From JBAZAX01 sp041671765 (lineage in GTDB: Bacteria; Babelota; Babeliae; Babelales; RVW-14): 64,000 nt of DNA. A program made the position numbers and the translations under genes. Every line of letters begins with the position of its first letter. Within the stretch, counting starts at the first letter, position 1. The notes beneath the pieces are model-generated. The model saw only the letters and a program-made list of their open reading frames with translations, made no database searches and was not told where the DNA came from. Below, in pieces: positions 39,878 through 49,610 of the stretch. The stretch spans positions 1 through 64,000 of the forward strand of contig JBAZAX010000007.1 of the NCBI GenBank assembly GCA_041671765.1, in the 5' to 3' direction.

Positions 39878-42619
39878 CTATTTTTCTGGTAACTTTTTAC
39901 CAAATACAGCGTTTTTAACCCTTCCCGGAATCAACTGTAGTGGCCCATTATAACGCGTAAACCATCCCAACGCAGTAGTTGCAACCCACCCACCAGCTGG
40001 AGCGCCTACAAATGCAAGCATATTCTTCTTAATCGCAGAAATAATTTTTTCGATTAATTCATCATCAAACTCTTGCTTAATCAGATAATATTTTGTAATT
40101 GTTGCTGCATCAAGATACGTAATCAAATCATGTTGCTCACATTGTTTTAAAACAAAATGTAACAACTCTCCATTTATCTTTTCTTCTGAAGAATTTTTAC
40201 CTACTGCAATATCGCCACGTTTTTTTAAGTGATAGACCAACATATTTCTAAATGGAGAATTTGATGAAAAACCCTCTTTAAAAAGCAATTTAAAAAGCAT
40301 AATATTTTCTTCAAAACCCTCGACAAACTCCTCGTTGAGCGAGGTAAACAGCTCTCGCGTATCTTTTCCAATCAAATGAATCTTGGTAAGACCATCCAAA
40401 AACTTTCCGCCTGCATATGTTGCAAAATTTAAACATGGTCCCTGCACCCTTCTTGCAAGCGCAGCCCCAAGCGTTTTGCCGACACAGGAAGCAATATAAT
40501 ATGAAATGCAAGCTTCAACGTAATACTCTTTCAGGGTAACGCCTCCCCTTTTCTTCTCACCAAATTTTTCATATTCAGATACATAGTTTGCATTAGAACG
40601 TAAAAAATCAAGGTCACAGGTTCCAAAAACTGCTTTCGAAGCCCTACTTATCCTTGTTGAGCCATTAAGCTCATCCTGACTAAAAAGAAGTAAAGGAATC
40701 ATTGACTCCGCAAAATACCCTATCATCTCGGGTTTAACAACTCCCAAACTCCAATGTTCAATTTTTTCAACCAATTCCGGATCCGCATTACGTCTAACGA
40801 CAGATGTAAACGATTTACTTATAATTTTTTCGACTTCTATTAGCAGATCATATGTAGAATCTTTTATGTGGTGATAATCTGCATCCCAAACGTCGGAATG
40901 GTCGTTCTCAAATAATTTACCATAAAAAATATGATAATATGTCCATGCCCCGGCAACTTTACCCAATGAATTCACAAGCTTTGGTGGTTGCCAATTTGAT
41001 GATGAGGGATCAAGTAAAATGCGAAATGCATACGGCGCTGCCATAAAATTCAAAATTGTTGTCTGCTTAACATCTACCATGTTCAATGGCATATTACCAA
41101 GAATTGGCTGCAATAATAGATTACCTGTAACATTTGGCCGATTCAAAAAGAAAAACCATAAAGCCATTCCACTTGAAATACCCCAGTCAACAGCTTTGGG
41201 AATCAAAACTTGGTTGCGCCAGTTCAATACTTTACAAACATCCCTTTCTCTATTTTCTGTTAAAATATCCCTTTGCTCGTTTTCCAGTAATGGCGTATTA
41301 TGTTTTACTTTATCATGTGCATTTTCCCACAGTGCATATTCCTCATCCCTGTCCTGCTTATAAAAGTCATAGAAACAGGATGCAATATCATATGCATAGG
41401 CAACCGTTTCAAATAATTTTTCGGTTCCATCAACACACGATGCTGAACTGTTTTTTAACGTTGAAAAAACCAACATCGTACGCTGACATTTCTTAATCTC
41501 TTTAAACCAGAAAATATAGGCTTTTTGTTTAGTATCAGTCGCTAACAAATCTTTTTCGTTTTCAAAAACATTTCCTGATTGATTTGCAATATATGACTTT
41601 ACTTCTGCCTCAAAAACTTTTTGCGTACTCTTTAAGAAATCATTTGTTTCGTTAAAACTCGGCTCGAGGTAAGCAACGTAACATAAAATTAAATCCTTTT
41701 GTTTATTTTTAAGAATAGACGAAAGAATATCATTCAAAATTCCAACTAAATTTTCAGTTTTGGTTTTAAGATCTACAAGTTCCAATGACTCATTTTTTGC
41801 ACTCTCAAAAATATTAGACTTCATAATTTCGCGTAGACTGCTACAAAAATCAGCCACATCCTTTATTGCAAATACAAGATCAGGATCTGCGCCTTCTTTA
41901 TCATCACTGTTACTGGATAAACCCTCATGCTCACCATCCGGCATAAGATTCTTCATAAGTCCATCCATCGCTCCGGAGAGATCCTCGATGCCTTTTGAAC
42001 TCATTCCCTTCATGCGTTTGGGCAAAAATTCGCAATAATCAAGTGCTATGGCTGTCTGCAATTTTTCTATTTTAAGTAAAAGAGCTGATACTTGCTCAGC
42101 TTGATTTGATGCAAGATGATTTTTAAGATTTTCAAGTCCCCGACGTGATTTTTTGCACAAATCAGCAAGCCCATTTCTGATATCAACATGTTCTAAAAAA
42201 TTACTATACTTAGCTTGAGCTACTTTAAGAAGTTCTTGATGCTCCGATGATAACATTGATAAAAACAGTAATTTTCTTTCTTCCTCACGTTTTTTTGCAT
42301 CAGCCCAAATTTTCATCATTTCTTGAAAAAAATCTTGCATTGAGTTGATATCCATATCACCATTTTTAGCTTCTAAATTTCCAACTAATTCTGGAATACT
42401 TCCAAGATTTTTTTTAGAAACCTGAGAGTCTATAAGGTCATGTTCGGAACCATTTGGCACAATATCTTGCGCCTTAATTTCTTTGTCTTGTTTAACTTCC
42501 TGATTTAACAAAGCATCACTCTGCGCAATCAAAATATCTTGCTGAAAAACAATCAAAGCCAATAATATCAAAAACAATTTATTTTTTTGTGGAAAATTCA
42601 CACAAATCCAACCAAACAT
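39878..42619 (-). CDS. Large secreted or membrane-associated protein of unknown function
   Basis: 913 residues from the ATG at 42617-42619 (GAGGTG upstream; longer frame to 42685 unsupported). Signal peptide-like segment about 10-34 ends I-L-I-A-Q without a Met junction. Residues 90-480 are mostly helical and charged; a hydrophobic stretch near 490-560 (W-G-I-S-S-G-M-A-L-W-F-F-F-L) and another at the C-terminus (about 870-900, M-L-A-F-V-G-A-P-A-G-G-W-V-A) suggest membrane contact. No recognised domain. Its size and low similarity to known families are typical of lineage-specific envelope proteins. Confidence 0.7.
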   Translation of the reverse strand: MFGWICVNFPQKNKLFLILLALIVFQQDILIAQSDALLNQEVKQDKEIKAQDIVPNGSEHDLIDSQVSKKNLGSIPELVGNLEAKNGDMDINSMQDFFQEMMKIWADAKKREEERKLLFLSMLSSEHQELLKVAQAKYSNFLEHVDIRNGLADLCKKSRRGLENLKNHLASNQAEQVSALLLKIEKLQTAIALDYCEFLPKRMKGMSSKGIEDLSGAMDGLMKNLMPDGEHEGLSSNSDDKEGADPDLVFAIKDVADFCSSLREIMKSNIFESAKNESLELVDLKTKTENLVGILNDILSSILKNKQKDLILCYVAYLEPSFNETNDFLKSTQKVFEAEVKSYIANQSGNVFENEKDLLATDTKQKAYIFWFKEIKKCQRTMLVFSTLKNSSASCVDGTEKLFETVAYAYDIASCFYDFYKQDRDEEYALWENAHDKVKHNTPLLENEQRDILTENRERDVCKVLNWRNQVLIPKAVDWGISSGMALWFFFLNRPNVTGNLLLQPILGNMPLNMVDVKQTTILNFMAAPYAFRILLDPSSSNWQPPKLVNSLGKVAGAWTYYHIFYGKLFENDHSDVWDADYHHIKDSTYDLLIEVEKIISKSFTSVVRRNADPELVEKIEHWSLGVVKPEMIGYFAESMIPLLLFSQDELNGSTRISRASKAVFGTCDLDFLRSNANYVSEYEKFGEKKRGGVTLKEYYVEACISYYIASCVGKTLGAALARRVQGPCLNFATYAGGKFLDGLTKIHLIGKDTRELFTSLNEEFVEGFEENIMLFKLLFKEGFSSNSPFRNMLVYHLKKRGDIAVGKNSSEEKINGELLHFVLKQCEQHDLITYLDAATITKYYLIKQEFDDELIEKIISAIKKNMLAFVGAPAGGWVATTALGWFTRYNGPLQLIPGRVKNAVFGKKLPEK

Positions 42620-42867
42620 CACGCACCTCGTTATATTATTATTTGAATCGTAATTTTTTAAAATTAAGTAACTAAAATCAAGCAACCAAAAATACCCTTA
42701 AATTCATCGCAATTCCCATACCCAAAGAGATTTTCAACTGATTATGCCACCAAATACCCACATGTCAATTAAAATGGCGGCCTAAAGCCATGAAATAGGC
42801 CTATGAACGCTTTTAATTTCAAAATAGAAAACAATATTAGATATCAAAAAATAATATTATATATCAT

Positions 42868-43977
42868 TTATATATCGTTATTTTTGGCAAAATTTGTAAT
42901 AAGCCCCATCATACAAAACAACGATATTATAGCCGTCCCTCCATAACTTACAAAGGGCAGACTCAACCCCTTTGTGGGAACCAACCCGGTTGTAACCATA
43001 AGATTTATAACCGACTGTAAACTTATAAACACAACAAAGCCTATTGACGTAAAAAATTCAAAATCACCTTTAAGCTGTAAGGCTAGACGCAAACCATAAA
43101 AACAGAGTAAAAAATAAAATAGAACAACAATGCAAGAGCCCACAAATCCAGTCTCTTCAGCAATGATTGAAAAAATAAAATCCGTATGCTGCATTGGTAA
43201 ATAAAAAAACTTCTGTTTTGAGTTTGATATCCCAAGCCCCCAAACACTTCCTGAACCAATCGCAATCAAAGACTGAATAATCTGGAACCCTTTTCCCTGC
43301 GGATCAGCCCAAGGGTTTAAAAAAATCAGAATTCGATTTAATCTGTATGATTTAGTCAAAATTAAATAAACGCCTGCCGGAATCATAAGTAAAACCGTCA
43401 TAAACAGATAAATTAGATTAAACTCTGCAACAAACAACAAAATAACTGACGTAGTAAAAATGGTGACCATTGATCCAAAATCAGGCTGTTTAAGCAAGAC
43501 CAATGACGTTATACCCAAAACAAAAAGATACGGTAAATAACTGTTAATAAAAGATCCGGAAACTTGCTGTTTCTTTTCCAAGAAATACCCCAAGTAAATT
43601 AATAAAAACAGCTTCAGAACCTCACTTGGCTGGAAGCTAAACCCTGCAACGCTCAGCCAACGGTTCGAACCATGACATCTCAACCCCAACTGAGGAACAA
43701 ACGTCAGTAAAGTTAAGAATACGGAACCCAGAAAAAACAGGGACGCATACTTTTTCCAGAACTCCTTTGGAACTAAGGCGAATACGAAAAATCCTGCAAT
43801 ACCCAAGAACAGATATGTTAACTGTTTTTTCAAAAAATATGCTGCATTGCCAAATTTTTCTAGAGCAAAGACCGAACTGGATGAATAAATAAAAATCAGT
43901 CCAATCAATGTTAAACCAACAACCACAAGTAAAAACTTGCGCAAATCACTTTTTAATTTATCAACAACCACGGCCAT
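42868..43977 (-). CDS. ftsW: SEDS peptidoglycan glycosyltransferase, FtsW type
   Basis: 369 residues with about ten transmembrane helices. Landmarks are N-R-W-L (about 110), Q-P-S-E-V-L-K-L (about 117-124), K-Q-P-D-F-G-S (about 163-169), the L-N-P-W-A-D-P-Q-G-K-G-F-Q loop and the C-terminal L-P-F-V-S-Y-G-G-T-A. It polymerises lipid II at the division site with a class B PBP. GGGGAGAAGG precedes the ATG. It stands apart from a dcw cluster. RodA is the alternative; the K-G-L-S-L-P-F-V-S-Y-G-G pattern favours FtsW. Confidence 0.88.
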   Translation of the reverse strand: MAVVVDKLKSDLRKFLLVVVGLTLIGLIFIYSSSSVFALEKFGNAAYFLKKQLTYLFLGIAGFFVFALVPKEFWKKYASLFFLGSVFLTLLTFVPQLGLRCHGSNRWLSVAGFSFQPSEVLKLFLLIYLGYFLEKKQQVSGSFINSYLPYLFVLGITSLVLLKQPDFGSMVTIFTTSVILLFVAEFNLIYLFMTVLLMIPAGVYLILTKSYRLNRILIFLNPWADPQGKGFQIIQSLIAIGSGSVWGLGISNSKQKFFYLPMQHTDFIFSIIAEETGFVGSCIVVLFYFLLCFYGLRLALQLKGDFEFFTSIGFVVFISLQSVINLMVTTGLVPTKGLSLPFVSYGGTAIISLFCMMGLITNFAKNNDI

Positions 43978-44040
43978 TACCTTCTCCCCTATAAAATAAA
44001 CTCCAAGCTACTAAATTAAAATTATCAGATTGTTGTTAGG

Positions 44041-44490
44041 TTAATTTTGCGTCGATATTTGGATAATTCGACTTGAAATATCTTCCGAAATATAATCAAT
44101 TTTTATATCGCAAACTTTTGGCCTAAGCTCATCACTGGCAAGCAATGAACTGATTACATCAGGCCATTCAACAAAACTAACACTGTCTTTTTTTGCAAAA
44201 TATTCATCAAAGCCAAGTACCATAAATTCATCAACTGAGGCTATTCGATAAAGATCAAAATGATTATAAGTTGTGCCATTAGACTGGTAAGAATTCACAT
44301 ACCCAAAAGTTGGGCTTGTAACACCGCCTGGCACACCACACTGTCGCAGAACGCTTCTAATTAATGTAGTTTTACCGGCACCAAGTGGTCCTGTAAATGT
44401 AAATATCGAATATTTTTTTAATAATGGCATAACTTCTTCTTTTGCAACCTGATCAACTTGCTCCGAATTAAACTTAAGCTTTACAATCAT
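44041..44490 (-). CDS. tsaE: tRNA threonylcarbamoyladenosine biosynthesis ATPase
   Basis: 149 residues from the ATG at 44488-44490; a longer frame would overlap the upstream gene with a sequence unlike TsaE. Walker A T33-G-P-L-G-A-G-K-T-T (33-42), S-P-T-F (59-62), H-F-D-L-Y-R (77-82) and F-V-E-W-P (106-110) are diagnostic. It supports the TsaB/TsaD complex that makes t6A37 on ANN-decoding tRNAs. It lies 28 bases after the NYN-domain gene on the same strand. Confidence 0.95.
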   Translation of the reverse strand: MIVKLKFNSEQVDQVAKEEVMPLLKKYSIFTFTGPLGAGKTTLIRSVLRQCGVPGGVTSPTFGYVNSYQSNGTTYNHFDLYRIASVDEFMVLGFDEYFAKKDSVSFVEWPDVISSLLASDELRPKVCDIKIDYISEDISSRIIQISTQN

Positions 44491-44518
44491 ATGGTTCCGT
44501 ATGCTTTTATAAATATAC

Positions 44519-45175
44519 TTAATGCAATTTTTTAACTTTTGATAACAATTGACGATCTTTTTTGGATAATTTTGATGAAGCACTCTTTCGACTCTTCCCT
44601 CGGTCCAAATCAACATCGTCCTCTTTGTTCACAAAAAAGCCTGCCTGCTCCATCATCATATCAAGGGCCTTGCGGTCAACCTTTTTGCCATTAAGCTCCT
44701 CATCATCTTGATCATACTTTTCAACCTCAAGCACGGTTGTGGCGCCTGGCACAACCGCCTGAGTTGACAACTCTTGAGCGGCCTCTTCGAGCAAAAAGCT
44801 CTGCATAATCCCGTAAAAATCAAGACTGCCCAAGGTGGTAGCCCCTGCTTTTTCGCATGCTTGAATAATTTTACGATCCATTGTCACAACAAGCACATCC
44901 ATGCCTTTATGTGAATCGGCATATTCGATTATCCAGTCGTCAGCGGTACTTTTTTGTCCGGAAAACATAACAGTAACCCCCTCGTGGATCTCACGGGTTG
45001 CATGGCTAAAAGGACCGGCATCAAAAACAACAATCAGCTCTTTAATCTCTTTTGGTTTCCTACTTTTGTAATATCCAAGCTGCCTTATAAAGGCGTTACG
45101 CTCTTTGTCTATACGCCCTTTTACATGCGGAAAAATTTGTTTCAAAAGGTTATATCCGTCTATCACAACAATCAT
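44519..45175 (-). CDS. NYN-domain (YacP/Rae1-like) putative ribonuclease
   Basis: 218 residues from the ATG at 45173-45175 (GAGGAAA upstream). I3-V-V-I-D-G-Y-N-L-L opens the NYN/PIN-like fold; D53-A-G (V-V-F-D-A-G), T-A-D-D-W-I-I-E and V-V-T-M-D-R supply the acidic residues of a metal-dependent nuclease. The C-terminal third is charged and Lys-rich. The Bacillus relative Rae1 is a ribosome-associated endonuclease. It forms a probable operon with tsaE. Whether the full active site is intact cannot be settled by eye. Confidence 0.85.
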   Translation of the reverse strand: MIVVIDGYNLLKQIFPHVKGRIDKERNAFIRQLGYYKSRKPKEIKELIVVFDAGPFSHATREIHEGVTVMFSGQKSTADDWIIEYADSHKGMDVLVVTMDRKIIQACEKAGATTLGSLDFYGIMQSFLLEEAAQELSTQAVVPGATTVLEVEKYDQDDEELNGKKVDRKALDMMMEQAGFFVNKEDDVDLDRGKSRKSASSKLSKKDRQLLSKVKKLH

Positions 45176-45313
45176 CAAATTTCCTCAATTTAATTAATTT
45201 AATTAATTTTTAGTCTAAACATTCCTTTTTTTAATTCCAAGTGTTAGCATTGTTTTATTGATTCTTATTTAAGTAACAATGTTTAGAATACAATTTGTGT
45301 AGTGGAGAATAAA

Positions 45314-46177
45314 GTGGCAAAACAAATCCAATTAAAACAAAAAATAAAATCCATTCAAACAACAAAAAAAATAACCAATGCTCTTCGACAAGTCTCAATG
45401 TCCATGTATTCTAAGCTCGAACATAACTCCACCGCTGTTCGCAATTATACAGAAAATTTGAAATCTCTTTTCACCGAGCTGGTTTGTTATGACCAAACTT
45501 GGCAAAATCCGTTACTATTTCCAAAAAGCTCAACTCCAAATCATTTAATTATTATCGTCTCAACCTCAAAGGGACTTTGTGGCGGCCTGAATTCGAACCT
45601 TTTTAAATTCCTTGAAAAAGAATTTGCAACAAAAAAATATCAGAATTCCAAATTTATAACAATAGGAAACAAAGCCACTAGTTACATCAGAGAAAATGAA
45701 TTGGGTGAGATAATATCAAATTATCATGATTTCAGTTCGAGTAACTATATCTCAATTGCAAGTGACCTCATAACCAAATTTATAGATGCCTCAACACCCT
45801 TCACATCAATTACTTTTTTCTACAATGAATCAAAATCATTTTTCGCACAAAAACCAAATAAATTCCAACTTGTTCCACTCCAAGTTGATTCAGAGGTAAA
45901 AAATCGCAAGACACACAAAGAATTAATTTGGGAACAAAATACAAATGATACACTTGATTATCTTTCAATAAGATACGTCAAAGGACAGATTCTTTTCATG
46001 CTATTTCAAGCACTTATTTCAGAATATTCAGCACGCTTTGTGGCTATGGACAGCTCCACAACCAACGCTGATAAATTCATTGAAACAGTAACGCTGCAGT
46101 ATAATAAAATGCGTCAGGCAGAAATTACCAAAGAAGTTTCCGGCCTATGCGCAGGATTTATGGACAAAAACTCCTAA
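45314..46177 (+). CDS. atpG: ATP synthase subunit gamma
   Basis: 287 residues from a GTG at 45314 with GGAG five to eight bases upstream; an earlier GTG at 45302 would add four residues. N-terminal K-I-K-S-I-Q-T-T-K-K-I-T-N-A and C-terminal A-R-F-V-A-M-D-S-S-T-T-N-A-D-K-F-I ... Y-N-K-M-R-Q-A-E-I-T-K-E-V-S are the two family signatures; S-T-S-K-G-L-C-G-G lies between. It is the rotor shaft of F1. Unusually, no other atp genes are adjacent: a NYN nuclease lies upstream and uvrB downstream, so the atp operon is split. Confidence 0.95.
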   Translation: MAKQIQLKQKIKSIQTTKKITNALRQVSMSMYSKLEHNSTAVRNYTENLKSLFTELVCYDQTWQNPLLFPKSSTPNHLIIIVSTSKGLCGGLNSNLFKFLEKEFATKKYQNSKFITIGNKATSYIRENELGEIISNYHDFSSSNYISIASDLITKFIDASTPFTSITFFYNESKSFFAQKPNKFQLVPLQVDSEVKNRKTHKELIWEQNTNDTLDYLSIRYVKGQILFMLFQALISEYSARFVAMDSSTTNADKFIETVTLQYNKMRQAEITKEVSGLCAGFMDKNS

Positions 46178-46246
46178 TTTTGGGCTTTATTTCCTCATAT
46201 TTTCGCCAAAACTTTGATCCAGTCAAAACTTTGGTATACTCAAAAT

Positions 46247-48259
46247 ATGAAGTTTATTAAAAAAGGTCTCGACCTTTCGCAAAAATTCAAATTAAATTCA
46301 CCGTACAAGCCAAGTGGCGACCAGCCCGAAGCGATAGAGCAACTTTGCAAAAATCGCCCGGGTAAATCTGTTTTATTGGGTGCCACCGGATCAGGTAAAA
46401 CCTTTACACTGGCCAACGTCATCGCAAAACAGAATAAACCGGTTCTGATTTTATCACCAAATAAAACACTGGCAGCACAGTTATACGAAGAATTTAGTCT
46501 ATTTTTTCCCGAAAACAAAGTCTGTTACTTTGTAAGTTATTACGATTATTACCAACCGGAATCATACCTGCCTTCACAGGATATATACATTCCAAAAGAG
46601 ACCAAAATAAACACCGAAATTGAACGCCTTCGCGTTGAAGCCACTGCATCTATCATAAACCGCAATGATGTAATTATTATTGCATCGGTCTCTGCCATTT
46701 ACTCACTTGGTAACCCATGGGATTACCGTAAATTGACACTCCAACTCAAAGTTGGCGACAAATTCTCACGCAAAAAATTAATCGATGAACTTATTTTCAT
46801 TCAGTATAGACGCAACGACACAGAAAATGCATCCGGCAACTTCAGAGTTATGGGAAACACGATAACGGTTAACCTGCCATACATGCACGACAATTTACGT
46901 CTTGAACTCTTTGGCGACAAGATCGAGTCTATTGAGCTAATCGATAAAAATAATCAAAAAGTTCTACGTGAGCTTGATAACGTTTTAATCTTTCCAGCTA
47001 AACACTTTTTGACAACACAAGACAAACGTGACGAGGCAATTAAGCAAATTAAAGCCGATCTTGAAATTGAAGCTGCCAAAATAGAAAATCCGCTATATCG
47101 CGAAAGATTAATTACTCGAACCAATCACGATATCGAAATGTTAGAAGAGACCGGATACTGCACCGGAATTGAAAACTATTCACGCTACTTTGACGGCCGC
47201 AAACCGGGCACTGCTCCATATCCTCTCTTTGATTTCTTTGACAACGAATTTTTACTAATAATAGACGAGTCGCACGTTGCAATTCCACAGTTACACGGAA
47301 TGTATAAAGGCGACAAAGCGCGTAAAAAGGCTCTTATCGATTTTGGATTCAGGCTTCCTGCCTCGTATGATAACCGACCGCTGAAATTTGAAGAGATAGA
47401 AAAATATTTCAATGACGTTATCTTCGTCTCAGCAACACCAAGTGAATATGAGATAAAAAGCGCTAATATTATAGCTGAACAAATTGTTCGCCCAACAGGA
47501 ATTATTGACCCTCAAATTGAGGTCGTTAAACGTGAAGGCGTTAAGGGCGAGGGCCAATTGACACACTTAATCGAACAAATTAAAAAAACATCAGACAACG
47601 GCTTTAGAACGCTTGTCACCGTTTTAACCAAAAAAGCAGCCGAAGATTTGGCACAATATCTTGAAAATCAAAAAATTAAAGTATGCTACATGCACAGTGA
47701 CATCAAAACCCCACAACGTACGGAGCTTATTCACAAACTCCGCGCCGGTGTTTTTGACTGTCTGGTTGGTATCAACCTGCTTCGTGAGGGATTGGATATC
47801 CCAGAAGTTGCACTAGTTGCAATTATGGATGCTGATATTGAAGGCTTCTTGCGAAATACAAAATCACTTATTCAAACAATCGGACGCGCCGCGCGTAACA
47901 TAGAAGGCAGAGTCATATTTTACGCCGACCGCGTAACAGGTTCAATGCAGCAAGCAATTGATGAAACCAACCGCCGTCGTAAAATTCAAAGCGAATATAA
48001 CACGGAACACGGTATAACTCCTGAATCAGTTACGCGAGAGGTAGGCAAAAGCATCTCGAAGCTTCAAGAACGAATCATGCAAGCTTCAAAATATAAACCT
48101 AAAACAAAAATTTCGGCTAAACCAAAAACCATCGAAGAAGCCAAAGCGCTTATTGAACAGTTTGAAGAAGAAATGCGCTTGGCTGCAGAGGATTTGGATT
48201 TCGAAAAGGCAATCGCACTACGCGATAAGATCCTGGAACTGCGTAAAGCAGTTGGTTAA
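46247..48259 (+). CDS. uvrB: Excinuclease ABC subunit B
   Basis: 670 residues, standard. Walker A G45-A-T-G-S-G-K-T, the beta-hairpin region Y-Y-D-Y-Y-Q-P-E-S-Y-L-P, D-E-S-H, the helicase motif L-L-R-E-G-L-D-I-P-E-V and the Q-T-I-G-R-A-A-R-N motif VI are intact, with a UVR (UvrC-binding) motif at the C-terminus (about 630-665). It loads on damaged DNA during nucleotide excision repair. The start is the ATG at 46247; TATACT at 46235-46240 is a possible -10 just before it, giving a very short leader. No clear ribosome site is seen. Confidence 0.97.
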   Translation: MKFIKKGLDLSQKFKLNSPYKPSGDQPEAIEQLCKNRPGKSVLLGATGSGKTFTLANVIAKQNKPVLILSPNKTLAAQLYEEFSLFFPENKVCYFVSYYDYYQPESYLPSQDIYIPKETKINTEIERLRVEATASIINRNDVIIIASVSAIYSLGNPWDYRKLTLQLKVGDKFSRKKLIDELIFIQYRRNDTENASGNFRVMGNTITVNLPYMHDNLRLELFGDKIESIELIDKNNQKVLRELDNVLIFPAKHFLTTQDKRDEAIKQIKADLEIEAAKIENPLYRERLITRTNHDIEMLEETGYCTGIENYSRYFDGRKPGTAPYPLFDFFDNEFLLIIDESHVAIPQLHGMYKGDKARKKALIDFGFRLPASYDNRPLKFEEIEKYFNDVIFVSATPSEYEIKSANIIAEQIVRPTGIIDPQIEVVKREGVKGEGQLTHLIEQIKKTSDNGFRTLVTVLTKKAAEDLAQYLENQKIKVCYMHSDIKTPQRTELIHKLRAGVFDCLVGINLLREGLDIPEVALVAIMDADIEGFLRNTKSLIQTIGRAARNIEGRVIFYADRVTGSMQQAIDETNRRRKIQSEYNTEHGITPESVTREVGKSISKLQERIMQASKYKPKTKISAKPKTIEEAKALIEQFEEEMRLAAEDLDFEKAIALRDKILELRKAVG

Positions 48260-48380
48260 TTTTCTTTCAATTATTTATCGAAAAATATTTTCGCATGATT
48301 ATACTTAACACATAATTATACTTAGAAACAAGTGAAATCGTTTGTTATGTTTTAATCAAACAGAAAAAAAGGATTCGTTT

Positions 48381-48953
48381 ATGAAGAAAGTTCAATCCAT
48401 TTGGCTTTTTGCTGTTGCCTTATTTACTATTTCAACATCTGCATTTACCATGTCAAAAACTTCAGTAGAACCTGATTCAATAAACACTGGTTCTATCTTT
48501 AGACTATCCCCTGAACTTCAAGAAATTTATCGTTCTTGGAATAATGCTTCGGGATCAATTGTTTTTCCCTGCATCGAATATAAAGTTGGGGAAGTCACTA
48601 ATAAAATTGCTTTTTTTTCGGACAAAGAATGGTTCGATGCTTCTGTAGAAATTCCAAGCGATATTTTAGAGTTTGATATATATCTGCCAACTACAATGTT
48701 TGGAAACTATATTAAATTTACATTTAGTCCAGCAAGATGTCATTTTCCAGCACCAGATCTTTCTCATCTTGACCAAGAAATATTAAGTGAAATTTTCCAC
48801 CCACAACCACAATCGTTTATCTCTAAAGGCCACTATTCTATTGATATAAGATACATTTTAAATTCAGCAAAACCGGTTTGTGCACAGTGTATATTAATTC
48901 GAGAAAATCAAGCAAGAAGCAATATACTTGTTTCCATAAGTGACATGCCTTAA
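48381..48953 (+). CDS. Secreted protein, tandem paralogue 1, Met-junction signal peptide
   Basis: 190 residues from the ATG at 48381 (AAAAAAGGA upstream). Signal peptide ends A-F-T then Met24 (MSKT). The mature domain shares with the next gene a run of landmarks: L-S-P-x-L-Q, S-W, V-F-P-x-I-E-Y-K, F-F-S-D, I-P-S-x-I-L-E-x-D-I-Y-L-P-T-x-M-F-G-N-x-I-K-F. It looks beta-rich. The C-terminal part has two extra Cys (C-A-Q-C). The pair arose by tandem duplication. The function is unknown. Confidence 0.75.
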   Translation: MKKVQSIWLFAVALFTISTSAFTMSKTSVEPDSINTGSIFRLSPELQEIYRSWNNASGSIVFPCIEYKVGEVTNKIAFFSDKEWFDASVEIPSDILEFDIYLPTTMFGNYIKFTFSPARCHFPAPDLSHLDQEILSEIFHPQPQSFISKGHYSIDIRYILNSAKPVCAQCILIRENQARSNILVSISDMP

Positions 48954-48986
48954 TTTAGACGGCTTTAAAAATAAAGGGAGTTTTTT

Positions 48987-49475
48987 ATGCAAAAAATTAA
49001 ATCTACATTACTTGCTACAATTGCCATGGTTGCAATATTTGCACATTCTGTAGCAGCCGTTTCTTTTTTAAAATTATCTCCACAACTACAAAACGATTAC
49101 ACATCTTGGCATCAAACTTCTGGTGTAACTGTTTTTCCTTACATCGAATACAAATATGGGAATGCAACTTATAAATCCACATTTTTTTCGGACGAATATT
49201 TATTCGATACCATGGTACAAATTCCAAGCAATATTTTAGAGCTTGATATATACCTGCCTACCGCAATGTTTGGTAATGTTATTAAGTTCCAAATTAGCGC
49301 TGAAAGAAACTTATTATATTTTAATATAAGTGATATTGAAGATGGAATTTTTTACATAAATCCAGGACCTTTGATCTATGATGAAACTCTTTATTATATT
49401 ACCATGGAATATGTTACTGACTCAGAGCAGCAAATCTACAGACGATGCTTATTAATCCCTGAAGCTCAACCGTAG
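48987..49475 (+). CDS. Secreted protein, tandem paralogue 2
   Basis: 162 residues. Signal peptide about 1-24 (ends V-A-A) without the Met junction of its paralogue. The domain is the same as in the gene 33 bases upstream (V-F-P-Y-I-E-Y-K-Y-G, F-F-S-D, D-I-Y-L-P-T-A-M-F-G-N), with a shorter C-terminus. AAAGGGAG precedes the ATG. The loss or gain of the Met junction between two recent paralogues makes this pair useful for testing that pattern. No known family. Confidence 0.75.
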   Translation: MQKIKSTLLATIAMVAIFAHSVAAVSFLKLSPQLQNDYTSWHQTSGVTVFPYIEYKYGNATYKSTFFSDEYLFDTMVQIPSNILELDIYLPTAMFGNVIKFQISAERNLLYFNISDIEDGIFYINPGPLIYDETLYYITMEYVTDSEQQIYRRCLLIPEAQP

Positions 49476-49610
49476 AAAATGCATTTGTTTGCATAAATTT
49501 TGGCCAAGCCAATTTCTTATATCATATGTGTAAATACTTGACGCAAGACAATTTAAACGTTAAAAATAGATGCATGTTTTTTAGTCAGCTTAACAATAGG
49601 GAATACACAC

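Noticed and set aside
46214..46240. TTGATC...TATACT promoter for uvrB
   Set aside because: The spacer is only 15 bases, so only the -10 part is mentioned with the gene.
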